Shown here: piece by piece, positions 8,073 through 15,909 of the stretch | Layout: each line of letters starts with the position of its first letter | Position numbering within the stretch: position 1 is the stretch's first letter | From: Streptomyces dangxiongensis | Lineage (GTDB): Bacteria > Actinomycetota > Actinomycetes > Streptomycetales > Streptomycetaceae | Assembly (NCBI RefSeq): GCF_003675325.1 | Contig: NZ_CP033073.1 | Span: forward strand, 3,844,001 to 3,908,000 | DNA: 64,000 nt | Direction: 5' to 3' | The notes under the pieces: model-generated | The model's database searches: none | What the model saw: the letters and a program-made list of their open reading frames with translations, nothing else | What the model was told of the DNA's origin: nothing | Translations under genes and position numbers: made by a program

Positions 8073-9281
8073 CTACGAGGTGGCCTGGAGCTGGCGTAGC
8101 TGCCGCTGGACGTTCTCCAGCGCGCCGCGCCGGCGTCCCGGCACCCGCAGCCTCAGTTCCGCGAGCGCGGGCCCGAGTTCACGGGCCCGCGCCGTGTCGT
8201 CGATACGGCCCCACTGGTGGTGGGCGCGGTCCACGGCCGCCTCCACGGCGGGCGCGTCCACCGCCTGTCCCGCCGCCAGCCGGGCCGCGGCGACCTCCAG
8301 CCAGGCCCGGCAGCTACGCACCGGGTCCCCCGCGAACATCGCGAGGTCGGCCCGGACCTCGGTCCAGTGCAGCGCCTGCTCGGAGCCGGCCCCGTGCGCC
8401 CGCGCGGCGGCCTCCTCGTACCGCGCGGCCAGCCCGTCGGCCTCCTCGTGCCGCCCGTCCCGTACGGCGGCGCTGATCGCGGCGTGCGGATCGTCCGGGC
8501 GCGCACCCGCCCCGGGACCAGCACCCGGGCGGGGTACGGCCGCGAACCCGCCGGCGCCCCCACCGGACACGGGGCCGGTCGCGTACGCGTCCGCCGCCGC
8601 ACCGGGCGCCGTCCCGCCCACGGCACCACCGGCGAAGCCCCCGCCGGTGACCGTGCCCACGCCCGCCAGCAGGGCGTTCCCCCGGGTCTCCTCGGGGACG
8701 CGCTCCAGCGCCTGCCGGTGCAGGACGTCCAGCGGTGGCCGGTGGCCGCTGCGCAACAGCGTGGCGATCGTCCTCATGTACGCCGGACCGGCCGGGCCCC
8801 GCCGGCCGGGCGGCGGGGCGACACGGCCGTACACGGCGGTGCTGGGGCCGGAGTCCAGGCCGCGCTCGGTGACGTACCGCCAGGCCTCCGCATCGGCGTG
8901 CAGGTCGACGACGAGCGCGGTGTCCGCGGCGGACCGCAGCCGCAGCTCCTCCCGGATCCAGTGCCAGGGCACCGCCGTGTAGCGGACCGTGGCCGGGGTG
9001 GTGCGGGCCAGGGCCAGATGCGGCTGGTGCTGGCGGCGGTCCAGGTGGAGCTGGCCGGTGAGGTACACGGTGAGCGGGCCGGGCGCGGCGGCGGCGGCAC
9101 GCAGCCGGGTGAGGACGGCCTGCGGCTCCAGCGGGTCGGCGAGTTCGACCACGTTCGCGGTGTCCGCGCCGGACAGCACGGCGGGGGCGACGGCGGCCAG
9201 CACCGGCAGCACACCGGCCGCGTCCACCAGGCGTCCCCGGCCCAGCGGCGCCGCCGCGAGCAGCAGCACGGTTCCGGGCAT
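8073..9281 (-). CDS. Hypothetical protein with degenerate caspase-like N-terminal fold
   Basis: A 402-residue cytoplasmic protein. ATG 9281 has GGGGGAGG four to eleven bases upstream; a GTG at 9299 is an alternative. The first 200 residues alternate strands and helices: TVLLLAAAP, then LTVYLTGQLHL, later ALVVDLHADAEAW. The last two sit where caspase-fold proteins carry the catalytic GHG and the DxC strand, but His and Cys are replaced, so any peptidase would be inactive. A Gly/Pro/Ala-rich linker (about 230-275) precedes a helical C-terminus with TPR-like pairs (AAISAAVRDGRHEEADGLAARY). Fold assignment is tentative and function unknown. Confidence 0.72.
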   Translation of the reverse strand: MPGTVLLLAAAPLGRGRLVDAAGVLPVLAAVAPAVLSGADTANVVELADPLEPQAVLTRLRAAAAAPGPLTVYLTGQLHLDRRQHQPHLALARTTPATVRYTAVPWHWIREELRLRSAADTALVVDLHADAEAWRYVTERGLDSGPSTAVYGRVAPPPGRRGPAGPAYMRTIATLLRSGHRPPLDVLHRQALERVPEETRGNALLAGVGTVTGGGFAGGAVGGTAPGAAADAYATGPVSGGGAGGFAAVPRPGAGPGAGARPDDPHAAISAAVRDGRHEEADGLAARYEEAAARAHGAGSEQALHWTEVRADLAMFAGDPVRSCRAWLEVAAARLAAGQAVDAPAVEAAVDRAHHQWGRIDDTARARELGPALAELRLRVPGRRRGALENVQRQLRQLQATS

Positions 9282-9354
9282 CGTGCCTCCCCCTGTCACC
9301 TGTGGATCCGCTTACCAGCCAGCACCGTAGCCGCTGGCGCTGCTCACCGGCGCT

Positions 9355-10518
9355 TCAGGCGCGCAAACGTCCCCGTTCGGGGGGTTCGCCCACCGCGTGT
9401 TCCGCCCGCCGCACCGCGAAGACCGTGGTGTCGTCCTCCAACCGCCCCCGGCTGTGCCGCAGGACACCGTCACGGACCCGGCGGACCAGGAGCCGGGGTT
9501 CGGCGCGGCGCGGGTCGTCGGCGACCGCGCGGGCGACATCGCGAGCCAGCGGGTAGAAGGCGCCTGGCTTGTCGCGGGCCTCGGTGACCCCGTCGGTGAC
9601 CAGCAGCAGCGTCTCGTCGGCGGCCAGCGGCACCCGGTGCACGGGCGGCAGCGCGCCCGCTAGGTCGCCGAGGCCGAGCGGGACGCCGTCGCCGCTGGGC
9701 AGCTCGCGCACCCCGCGCGGACCGACGGCGAGCGGAGGTTCGTGACCGAAGTTGACCATCTCGATCGCCTCCGGGGTGTCCTCGGGGAAGGCGATGAGCA
9801 CGGCGGTGGCGAAGCGGTCACCGTCGTGGTGACCGAGCGCGATGCTGTGGGAGCGGTGCCGCAGCATCCGGGTCTCCAGACGGGCGGCGACGGTCGCGAG
9901 GTCGGATTCGTGGTAGCCGGCCTCGCGGAAGGTGCCGAGCAGCGCGGCGGCGGTCTCCACGGCCCCCAGTCCCTTGCCCTGCACGTCACCGACGAGGAGC
10001 CGGGTGCCGTGCGGGCCGGGCTGGATGTCGTAGAAGTCGCCGCCGACCCGGGCGTCGACATCGGCGGTCAGGTACACCCCCGCGTGCTCCAGGCCGCCCC
10101 AGGGGGCCGGCAGCGGGCGCAGCACGGTACGCCGGGTGGTCTCGGCGATGTCCCGGATGTGCAGCACCTGCCGTTCCTGGCGGACCCGCACGGCGGCGGC
10201 CAGGGTGGCGAGGAGGCCGCCGAGGGCGACCAGCAGGAAGTTGCCGAACCCGGCCCGGTACTGGTCGGGCCAGGCGCTGTCGACCGCGACGTACGTCACC
10301 AGTGACAGCACGCTGTAGGCGGCCGTCGTCCACACGCCGCAGATCGCGGCGGCGATGCCCGGGACCAGGACGATCCAGGTGATGATGCGGAAATCCTCGC
10401 CGGTGTAGAGGTCCAGCAGGATGACGCCGACGAGCAGCAGCAGCGGCGGCAGCCAGGCGATGCTCCGGCCGCGGAGCCGCAGCAGCGGGCGCCGCCGTCC
10501 GAACTCCATCTCCGTCAC
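9355..10518 (-). CDS. Membrane-anchored PP2C (RsbU/SpoIIE-type) Ser/Thr phosphatase
   Basis: A 387-residue protein. About four membrane segments occupy residues 18-110 (SIAWLPPLLLLVGVILLDL through FLLVALGGLLATLAAAV). The C-terminal 240 residues form a SpoIIE-type PP2C domain, with metal-binding motifs GGDFYDI, GDVQGKG, TAVLIAFPEDT, FGHEPPL, TDGVTEARD and the final DDTTVFAV. Such enzymes dephosphorylate anti-sigma-factor antagonists. The start GTG 10518 has GGAGGG upstream; ATG 10509 is an alternative. It is divergent from the membrane protein at 10674. No partner anti-sigma gene is adjacent, so the substrate is unknown. Confidence 0.92.
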   Translation of the reverse strand: MTEMEFGRRRPLLRLRGRSIAWLPPLLLLVGVILLDLYTGEDFRIITWIVLVPGIAAAICGVWTTAAYSVLSLVTYVAVDSAWPDQYRAGFGNFLLVALGGLLATLAAAVRVRQERQVLHIRDIAETTRRTVLRPLPAPWGGLEHAGVYLTADVDARVGGDFYDIQPGPHGTRLLVGDVQGKGLGAVETAAALLGTFREAGYHESDLATVAARLETRMLRHRSHSIALGHHDGDRFATAVLIAFPEDTPEAIEMVNFGHEPPLAVGPRGVRELPSGDGVPLGLGDLAGALPPVHRVPLAADETLLLVTDGVTEARDKPGAFYPLARDVARAVADDPRRAEPRLLVRRVRDGVLRHSRGRLEDDTTVFAVRRAEHAVGEPPERGRLRA

Positions 10519-10673
10519 GCCGGGCCGCCCTCCATTGCTTCAGCGAATCACGGCGGCCATCGGCACGCATCCGGGCACCCCTCACCCTCCTGGCCGAGTT
10601 GCCGGGCCGTGCGCCCCGGTGTGCCCTGGAAGACGGGGGTGGATCGGGGGCGAGGACTGGAAGGAGTGCTCTC

Positions 10674-11156
10674 ATGGCTCAAGCGGCACCCGCGCCCGAC
10701 GGAATGTCCCGGCCCGGCCGCACGCCCGGGGCGGAGCGGAGCGACACCGACGTGCGTCAGCGACCGCCGGACGTCTTCGACGCCCGCGCCCACCGGATCG
10801 CCCGGCTGGCCGTGCCGGTCCTGCTGGGGCTGATCTACGGCTGCTGGGTCGCGGCCGACAACCGCTTCGGCGGCCCCATCACCGGCTGGAACGTCCTGCT
10901 CGGCGTCGTGAGCGCGCTGGTGTTCGCGGTGGTCTGCGCGGCCCTGCTGGTGCTGGCCCCGCGGATGCGCCGGGAGGTGCACGCGCTGTCGTGGGCGGCG
11001 TTCACCGGGTGCGCGTTCGGCTTCCTGTACAGCCAGAGCGGCGTGACGGTGCTGGGGGCGGCGCTGCTGTCCCTGGTGGTGGCGGCGGCCACCTTCGCCG
11101 TGCTCTTCTACCGGTACTACACGCACGAGGACGCGTTCGGACACCGGGTCCGCTGA
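10674..11156 (+). CDS. Small four-helix membrane protein, unknown function
   Basis: A 160-residue protein; ATG 10674 is preceded by GGAAGGAG. A charged, disordered N-terminus of about 45 residues (PGRTPGAERSDTDVRQ) is followed by four membrane helices: IARLAVPVLLGLIYGCWVAA, VLLGVVSALVFAVVCAALLV, LSWAAFTGCAFGFLYSQSG and LGAALLSLVVAAATFAVLFY. The cytoplasmic C-terminus is short (YTHEDAFGHRVR). I do not recognise a named family; Streptomyces genomes carry many such proteins. A very strong terminator starts eight bases past the stop. Confidence 0.85.
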   Translation: MAQAAPAPDGMSRPGRTPGAERSDTDVRQRPPDVFDARAHRIARLAVPVLLGLIYGCWVAADNRFGGPITGWNVLLGVVSALVFAVVCAALLVLAPRMRREVHALSWAAFTGCAFGFLYSQSGVTVLGAALLSLVVAAATFAVLFYRYYTHEDAFGHRVR

Positions 11157-11163
11157 GCACGCC

Positions 11164-11201
11164 GTGCGGGGGCCCCGGCCGGGTGGCCGGGGCCCCCGCA
11201 C
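11164..11201. terminator. Strong terminator, perfect 17-bp stem
   Basis: GTGCGGGGGCCCCGGCC (11164-11180) pairs perfectly with 11185-11201 around a GGGT loop. It directly follows the small membrane protein gene and lies 19 bp beyond the stop of the possible leftward ORF ending at 11220, so it may serve both directions. Confidence 0.9.
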
Positions 11202-11219
11202 TCCCCTGTGTCCCCCTCC

Positions 11220-11709
11220 TCACCAGACGGGGATCCCGGCCCCGCTCCGGCTCCACGACCCTGAGAAGCCGGAGCGGGGGGGGGGACCCGCTGGTGGTCC
11301 GGTGCCGGCCGGGGTCACCGTGACGGGTGCGGCCGGCGTGCGCGGGACGACGACACCGGGGGACTCCGACGCGGCCGGCGCGGGGCGTGCCCCGCGGTCT
11401 GCGGTCCGCGTCACGTGTGCGGTCGGCTCGGGGTGCCGGCACCGGCACCGGCACCGGTGAGTCACCGTCACGTGTGCGGCCGGCGCGGGGCGGTGGGCCG
11501 AGTGCCGGGCGTCGCGCGGGCGCCGGGCGGTAGTGCGCGGGGCGCGGCACCCCGCGACGCGTGCGGCGCCGCCACCCGCTGCGGCGGGAGCCGAGTCGGC
11601 GGCCGGCGAGTCGGCGGCCGGCGAGTCGGCGGCCGGCGCCGGTGGGCGGGACGGCTCCCGGGAACCGCGGGACCGTACCCGGGGACCGCGGGGCCTCGGT
11701 GACGGGCAT
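11220..11709 (-). pseudogene. Possible frameshifted low-complexity ORF
   Basis: ATG 11709 is preceded by a near-ideal AAGGAGG with eight-base spacing, so translation probably starts here (MPVTEAPRSPGTVPRFPG). The frame then becomes Arg/Pro-rich and, if left unbroken, runs through the strong terminator into the neighbouring gene, which is unlikely. A run of ten C on this strand (11276-11285) offers an explanation: with nine, the frame would continue to a TGA at 11220 just before the terminator, giving about 162 residues. Another frame across 11593-11637 reads as an Ala/Asp/Ser/Pro linker, so the true frame is uncertain. Low-complexity, no family recognised. Confidence 0.35.
11593..11637. repeat. 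Three tandem 15-bp repeats
   Basis: Exactly three copies of GAGTCGGCGGCCGGC occur back to back. A 15-bp unit preserves reading frame, consistent with a repeated five-residue unit in a protein; read leftwards the options are RRLAG, PAADS or RPPTR. It lies within the ambiguous ORF 11220-11709. Confidence 0.9.
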
Positions 11710-11865
11710 CCGACTCGCCTCCTTCTCCCCAGCACCAGGAAACACCCGTTCGGGCGAACCCTCCACCGGAGAGGGGGGAACACCGGCTCCGCCGAACGAG
11801 TCGTCCGCCGCCCGAACGCAGTCGCCCCGCTCGCGCGCCGCTGCCCGAGGCCATTGCCTGGAAAC

Positions 11866-12789
11866 GTGCCCCCACGCCTCAGGGCCGCCCTGTCGGCCGT
11901 ACTGATCGCCCTGTCGGGCCTCCTCGTGCCGTTCGGCGCGCTGGCGGCCTGGGCGGCGTACGAACTCGCCGACACGGACCGGTACGTCACCGCGATGGCG
12001 CCGCTCGCCACCGACCCGGCGGTGCGCGAGGCCGTCGCGGACACGGTCGGCGACGGCATCCTGCGCGCGGTGGACCAGCACCTGGACGTTCCCCCGTTGC
12101 CCGGCCCGCTACGCCCGTTCGTGCGCGACGCGGTGCGTTCCTTCACCCAGACCCGGGCCTTCCGGATGGCCTGGGACACCGGCAACCAGGTCACACACGA
12201 CGCCGTCCTGCGCGCCCTGCGCGGGGCGGACGACCGGGACGTCACCGTCGACCTGGCGCCCGTCACCGCCCAGGTCAAACTCCGGCTCACCCAGGACCAT
12301 GTCCCGCTCGCCGCGCGCATCCCGGTGGAGCACACAACGGTGGCCGTGCTGCCGGCGGGCGAACTGACCGCGCTCCGGAAGGGGTTCCACGTGCTCGAAG
12401 TCGCCGGGTTCTGGCTGCCGGTGGCGGCCGTCGTCTTCGCCGTCGGCGGGATCGCCCTCGCCGTCCGCCGCCGCCGGGCCGTCACCGCGACCGCGCTGGG
12501 CACGGCCCTGGGCGGCGCCCTGCTCGCCGGCTGCCTCGCCGTCGGCCGCAGCCTGACCCTCGCCGGTCTGCCCGCCGACGTGCCCCATCCGGCCGCGGGC
12601 GCCGTCTACGACGCCCTCACCGCCACCCTGCGCACCGTGGCCTGGCTGCTGCTCGGTCTCGGCCTCGTGGTGGCCCTCACCGCCTGGCTCACCCGGTACC
12701 TGCGCCTGACGCGTCCCGCGCGACGCCCGCCAGGGTCGTCAGCGCCCGCGCCAGCTCCGGCTCCGGCGCCGACGCGAGCCCGAGCCTGA
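11866..12789 (+). CDS. Conserved actinobacterial membrane protein
   Basis: About 307 residues from GTG 11866; the start is uncertain because the frame stays open upstream. A first membrane helix (LSAVLIALSGLLVPFGALAAWAAY) precedes an extracytoplasmic helical domain of about 150 residues with the motif RYVTAMAPLATDPAVREAVA, seen in many actinobacterial membrane proteins. Three further helices follow (FWLPVAAVVFAVGGIALAV, ALGTALGGALLAGCLAVG, VAWLLLGLGLVVALTAWL). The C-terminal tail is Ala/Pro-rich and overlaps the 3' end of the convergent MocR gene by 101 bp. Function unknown. Confidence 0.78.
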   Translation: MPPRLRAALSAVLIALSGLLVPFGALAAWAAYELADTDRYVTAMAPLATDPAVREAVADTVGDGILRAVDQHLDVPPLPGPLRPFVRDAVRSFTQTRAFRMAWDTGNQVTHDAVLRALRGADDRDVTVDLAPVTAQVKLRLTQDHVPLAARIPVEHTTVAVLPAGELTALRKGFHVLEVAGFWLPVAAVVFAVGGIALAVRRRRAVTATALGTALGGALLAGCLAVGRSLTLAGLPADVPHPAAGAVYDALTATLRTVAWLLLGLGLVVALTAWLTRYLRLTRPARRPPGSSAPAPAPAPAPTRARA

Positions 12790-14035
12790 CCGCGTCCGGG
12801 GTCCGGCCGGGGCCGACCGCGAACGCCGTACCCGGGGTGACGGCGATGCCGTGCGCCCGCGCGGCGGCCGTGAAGGTGTCGGCGCGCCACGGCGGGGGCA
12901 GCTCCCACCAGGCGAAGTAGGCGGCCGGGTCGGAGCGCACGGCGAACCCGGCCAGCTTCTCGGCGACCAGCCGCTGCCGCCGCCGCGCGTCGGCTCGCTT
13001 GGCGGCCACCAGCCGGTCCACGGTCCCGTCGCCGAGCCACCGCACGGCCGCCTCCAGCGCGAAGCCTCCCGCTCCCCAGCCACCGGACCGGACGGCCCGC
13101 GCGACCGCCTCGACGCGGTCGTCCGGTACGACGGTGAAGCCGACGGTGAGACCGGGTGCGACCCGCTTGGACAGACCGTCGACGAGGTGGACGCGTTCGG
13201 GGGCGAGCGCGGCGAGCGCCGGGGTGCCGCCCGGGTGCAGGAAGGACCAGATCCGGTCCTCGACCACCGGTATCCCCAGGCTGTGGACAGTTTCGGCCAG
13301 CCGACGCAGCCGCCCGGCACCCGTCGTCCGCGAGGTCGGGTTGTGCAAGGTCGGCTGGAGGTACAGGGCGGACAGCGGCGCGCCGCGGTGCGCGGCGGTG
13401 ACCGACCCGGGCAGCAGCCCCTCCTCGTCCGTGGCGAGCGGGACGAGGGTGAGGGCGAGGCGGGCCGCGATCTCCTTCACCAGCGGATACGTCAGCGGCT
13501 CCACGCCCACCCGGCCGCCGGGCCGGACCAGCGAGGCGAGGGTGGCGGCGATCGCCTGGCGGGCGTTGCCGGTGAACAGGATCCGCTCCGGAGGGACCCG
13601 CAGCCCGGACCGGGCCAGCAGGGCGGCGACCGCGTCCCGGGCGTCCGGGGTGCCCGCGGCGGCGGCGGGCCGCAGCGCCTGGGCGAGCGCGTCCGGCCGC
13701 AGCAAGGGCGCGAGACCCGGCGCCAGCAGCTCCGCCTGGCCCGGCGCGGAAGGGTAGTTGAGTTCCAGGTTGACGGTCGGTGCCCCGGCGGCCTCGGTCA
13801 GGGCGTGTCCGGGCTGCCGGTCCGGTGCGGCGGCCCGCACGAACGTGCCGCGCCCGACCTCGCCCACCACCAGTTGCCGGCGCACGAGTTCGGCGTACAC
13901 CCGGCCCGCCGTCGACGGCGCGATGCCCCGGCGGCGCGCGAACACGCGCTGTGGCGGCAGCCGTTGCCCCGGCCGCAGCCGGCCGCCCGTGATGTCCCGC
14001 GCGATCAGGTCGGCGATGCGCCGGTAGTCGTCCAC
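12689..14035 (-). CDS. MocR-family (GntR / aminotransferase-like) transcriptional regulator
   Basis: A 448-residue two-domain protein. Residues 1-68 are a GntR winged helix (YRRIADLIARDITGGRLRPG, PSTAGRVYAELVRRQLV). Residues about 90-440 are a fold-type-I aminotransferase domain that binds PLP: the Schiff-base lysine lies in DGLSKRVAPGLTVGF, with LQPTLHNPTS and VVEDRIWSFLHPGG contributing to the cofactor pocket. MocR proteins such as PdxR and GabR use PLP chemistry as an effector sensor. It is divergent from an alpha/beta hydrolase, and two 13-bp direct repeats lie between them, as expected for this family. The likely target is the hydrolase and itself. Confidence 0.93.
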   Translation of the reverse strand: MDDYRRIADLIARDITGGRLRPGQRLPPQRVFARRRGIAPSTAGRVYAELVRRQLVVGEVGRGTFVRAAAPDRQPGHALTEAAGAPTVNLELNYPSAPGQAELLAPGLAPLLRPDALAQALRPAAAAGTPDARDAVAALLARSGLRVPPERILFTGNARQAIAATLASLVRPGGRVGVEPLTYPLVKEIAARLALTLVPLATDEEGLLPGSVTAAHRGAPLSALYLQPTLHNPTSRTTGAGRLRRLAETVHSLGIPVVEDRIWSFLHPGGTPALAALAPERVHLVDGLSKRVAPGLTVGFTVVPDDRVEAVARAVRSGGWGAGGFALEAAVRWLGDGTVDRLVAAKRADARRRQRLVAEKLAGFAVRSDPAAYFAWWELPPPWRADTFTAAARAHGIAVTPGTAFAVGPGRTPDAVRLGLASAPEPELARALTTLAGVARDASGAGTG

Positions 14036-14062
14036 AAGTCCCCCCGTTCGCCGGCGCCTTGG

Positions 14063-14098
14063 ATTGCACCGAGTGCAAAGATCTTATTGCACCGAGTG
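14063..14098. promoter_or_regulatory. Paired 13-bp direct repeats, candidate MocR operator
   Basis: ATTGCACCGAGTG occurs at 14063-14075 and again, identical, at 14086-14098, a 23-bp spacing (about two helical turns). The first copy is also part of an inverted repeat TTGCAC-CGA-GTGCAA (14064-14078). It sits in the 86-bp divergent region between the MocR gene and the hydrolase. MocR regulators typically bind direct repeats, so this is the best operator candidate. Confidence 0.78.
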
Positions 14099-14121
14099 AC
14101 GGCCCGGCCTAGGGTCGGATC

Positions 14122-14904
14122 ATGCCCCCCTTCCTCGCATACGAGGACAAGGGCCCCGGAACGTCCTCGCGGGTCCCCCTCGTCCTGGTCCACGGACACC
14201 CCTTCGACCGCACCATGTGGCAGCCGCAACTGGCCGAGTTCGCCGCCGGCCGCCGCGTGATCGCCCCCGACCTGCGCGGCTACGGCGCCTCCCCCGTCAC
14301 CCCCGGCCCGGTCCCGCTCGCCCGGCACGCCGAGGACATCACCGCCCTCCTGGACCACCTCGGGGTGGGCGCCTTCGCCCTCGCCGGCCTGTCCATGGGC
14401 GGTCAGATAGCCATGGAGTGCGCCGGCCGCCTCGGCGACCGCGTCCGGGGCCTGGTCCTCGCCGACACCTTCGCCGCCGCCGAGACCCCCGAGGGCCGGC
14501 ACGCCCGCGACGCCATGGCCGGCCGGCTGCTCGCCGAGGGCATGCGCGGTTACGCCGACGAGGTGCTGGAGAAGATGGTCGCCCCCTACGCCCGCCCCGA
14601 GGTCAAGGCGCACGTCCACCGCATGATGACGGCCACCTCCCCGGAGGGCGCCGCGGCGGCCCTGCGCGGCCGGGCCCGGCGCCCCGACTACCGCGACCTG
14701 CTGACCACGCTCACCGTGCCCGCCCTCGTCCTGGTCGGCGCCGACGACACCTACACCCCCGTCTCCGACGCCGAGGCCCTGCACGCGGCCCTGCCCGACT
14801 CCGTCCTGCACGTCATCGAGGGCGCCGCCCATCTGCCCAACCTGGAACGGCCCGAGGAGTTCAACCGGGCCCTGGCCGCCTTCCTGGCGCGGCTCGACGG
14901 GTGA
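14122..14904 (+). CDS. Alpha/beta hydrolase
   Basis: A 260-residue single-domain hydrolase. The nucleophile elbow GLSMGG (Ser about residue 93), the acid in VGADDTYTP and the His in GAAHLPNLE form a complete Ser-Asp-His triad; the oxyanion-hole HGHPFDRTMW follows the first strand. Such enzymes hydrolyse esters, lactones or C-C bonds. The likely inducer system is the divergent MocR regulator, which hints at an amino- or pyridoxal-related substrate, but that is a guess. The next gene starts 16 bp downstream and is probably co-transcribed. Confidence 0.92.
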   Translation: MPPFLAYEDKGPGTSSRVPLVLVHGHPFDRTMWQPQLAEFAAGRRVIAPDLRGYGASPVTPGPVPLARHAEDITALLDHLGVGAFALAGLSMGGQIAMECAGRLGDRVRGLVLADTFAAAETPEGRHARDAMAGRLLAEGMRGYADEVLEKMVAPYARPEVKAHVHRMMTATSPEGAAAALRGRARRPDYRDLLTTLTVPALVLVGADDTYTPVSDAEALHAALPDSVLHVIEGAAHLPNLERPEEFNRALAAFLARLDG

Positions 14905-14920
14905 TCGTAGGCTCGCCCCC

Positions 14921-15877
14921 ATGACCCAGCACCGCGGCCGCAGGCCCGGCGCCTGGTGTGCCGGTCTGCTGCTCGCCGGGGTGAGCGCGGTCGTCGGCTG
15001 CCGGATCGCCGACACCGACGGCATCACCCCCGTGCCCCAACTGCTCGCCTTCCTGCCCTGGCTGCTCGCACCGGCCGGTCTCGCCCTGCTGTGCGCGCTG
15101 TTCACCCGCTGGTGGACGGGCCTGGTCTGGGCAGTCGCCGTGCTCGGCCTGCTCGCCTGGTACCTGGAGCCGTACGGCAAAACCAGTGAGCCGGACGGCC
15201 CGCCCCTCGCCGCCCTCCGCGTCCTCACCGCCAACGTCGAGTTCGGCCGCGGCACCCCCGCCCTCGCCCGTGCCGTGCGCGACCGGCACCCGGACATCGT
15301 CTTCGTGCAGGAGTGCGAGTCCGGCTGCCGGGCCACCCTGGAACACGACACCGGCACCCGCTACCCGCACCGCCGGGCCGTCGAGGCGGACGGCTCCCGG
15401 GGCTCCCTCGTCCTCAGCCGCTACCCGCTGATCCCGGCCCCCGGCGTCCACGGCACCCTGGGCATGCCCGGCGCGGTCGCCGACGTCCACGGCCACGCCG
15501 TACGCCTCCAGCTCGCCCACCCCGTGCCCCCGCTGCCGGGCCGGGTCGGCGTGTGGCGCCGCGAACTCGGCCGGCTCCGCGCCTTCGCCGCCACCGGTCC
15601 CCGCACCCCCACCGTCCTCGCCGGCGACTTCAACGCCTCCCAGGACCACGCGGCCTTCCGGCACATCATCGACACCGGCCTGACCGACGCGGCCCGCCTC
15701 ACCGGACACGACCGCGTCCCGAGCTGGCCGTCGCGCACCGCCTCCGTCCTCGGCGCCCAGCTCGACCACGTCCTGGTCTCCCGGGACTTCACCGCCGCCG
15801 GCGCCCGCTTCCTGCCCCTGGCCGGCACCGACCACCGCGCCCTCGTCGTGGACCTCACCCTGCGCCGACGCACCTGA
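14921..15877 (+). CDS. Membrane-anchored endonuclease/exonuclease/phosphatase-family protein
   Basis: A 318-residue protein. Three N-terminal membrane helices (AWCAGLLLAGVSAVVGC, LLAFLPWLLAPAGLALLCALF, LVWAVAVLGLLAWYL) place the C-terminal 230 residues outside the membrane. That domain has the EEP fold motifs: LTANVEFG, VQECES (metal Glu), RGSLVLSRYPL, VLAGDFNAS (Asp/Asn), and GTDHRALVV (catalytic Asp-His). Relatives include nucleases and phosphodiesterases acting on nucleic acids or lipids; the substrate is unknown. It begins 16 bp after the hydrolase stop. Confidence 0.9.
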   Translation: MTQHRGRRPGAWCAGLLLAGVSAVVGCRIADTDGITPVPQLLAFLPWLLAPAGLALLCALFTRWWTGLVWAVAVLGLLAWYLEPYGKTSEPDGPPLAALRVLTANVEFGRGTPALARAVRDRHPDIVFVQECESGCRATLEHDTGTRYPHRRAVEADGSRGSLVLSRYPLIPAPGVHGTLGMPGAVADVHGHAVRLQLAHPVPPLPGRVGVWRRELGRLRAFAATGPRTPTVLAGDFNASQDHAAFRHIIDTGLTDAARLTGHDRVPSWPSRTASVLGAQLDHVLVSRDFTAAGARFLPLAGTDHRALVVDLTLRRRT

Positions 15878-15909
15878 ACCGGTCCGATCGAAGCCGCCAT
15901 AATGGGCGC

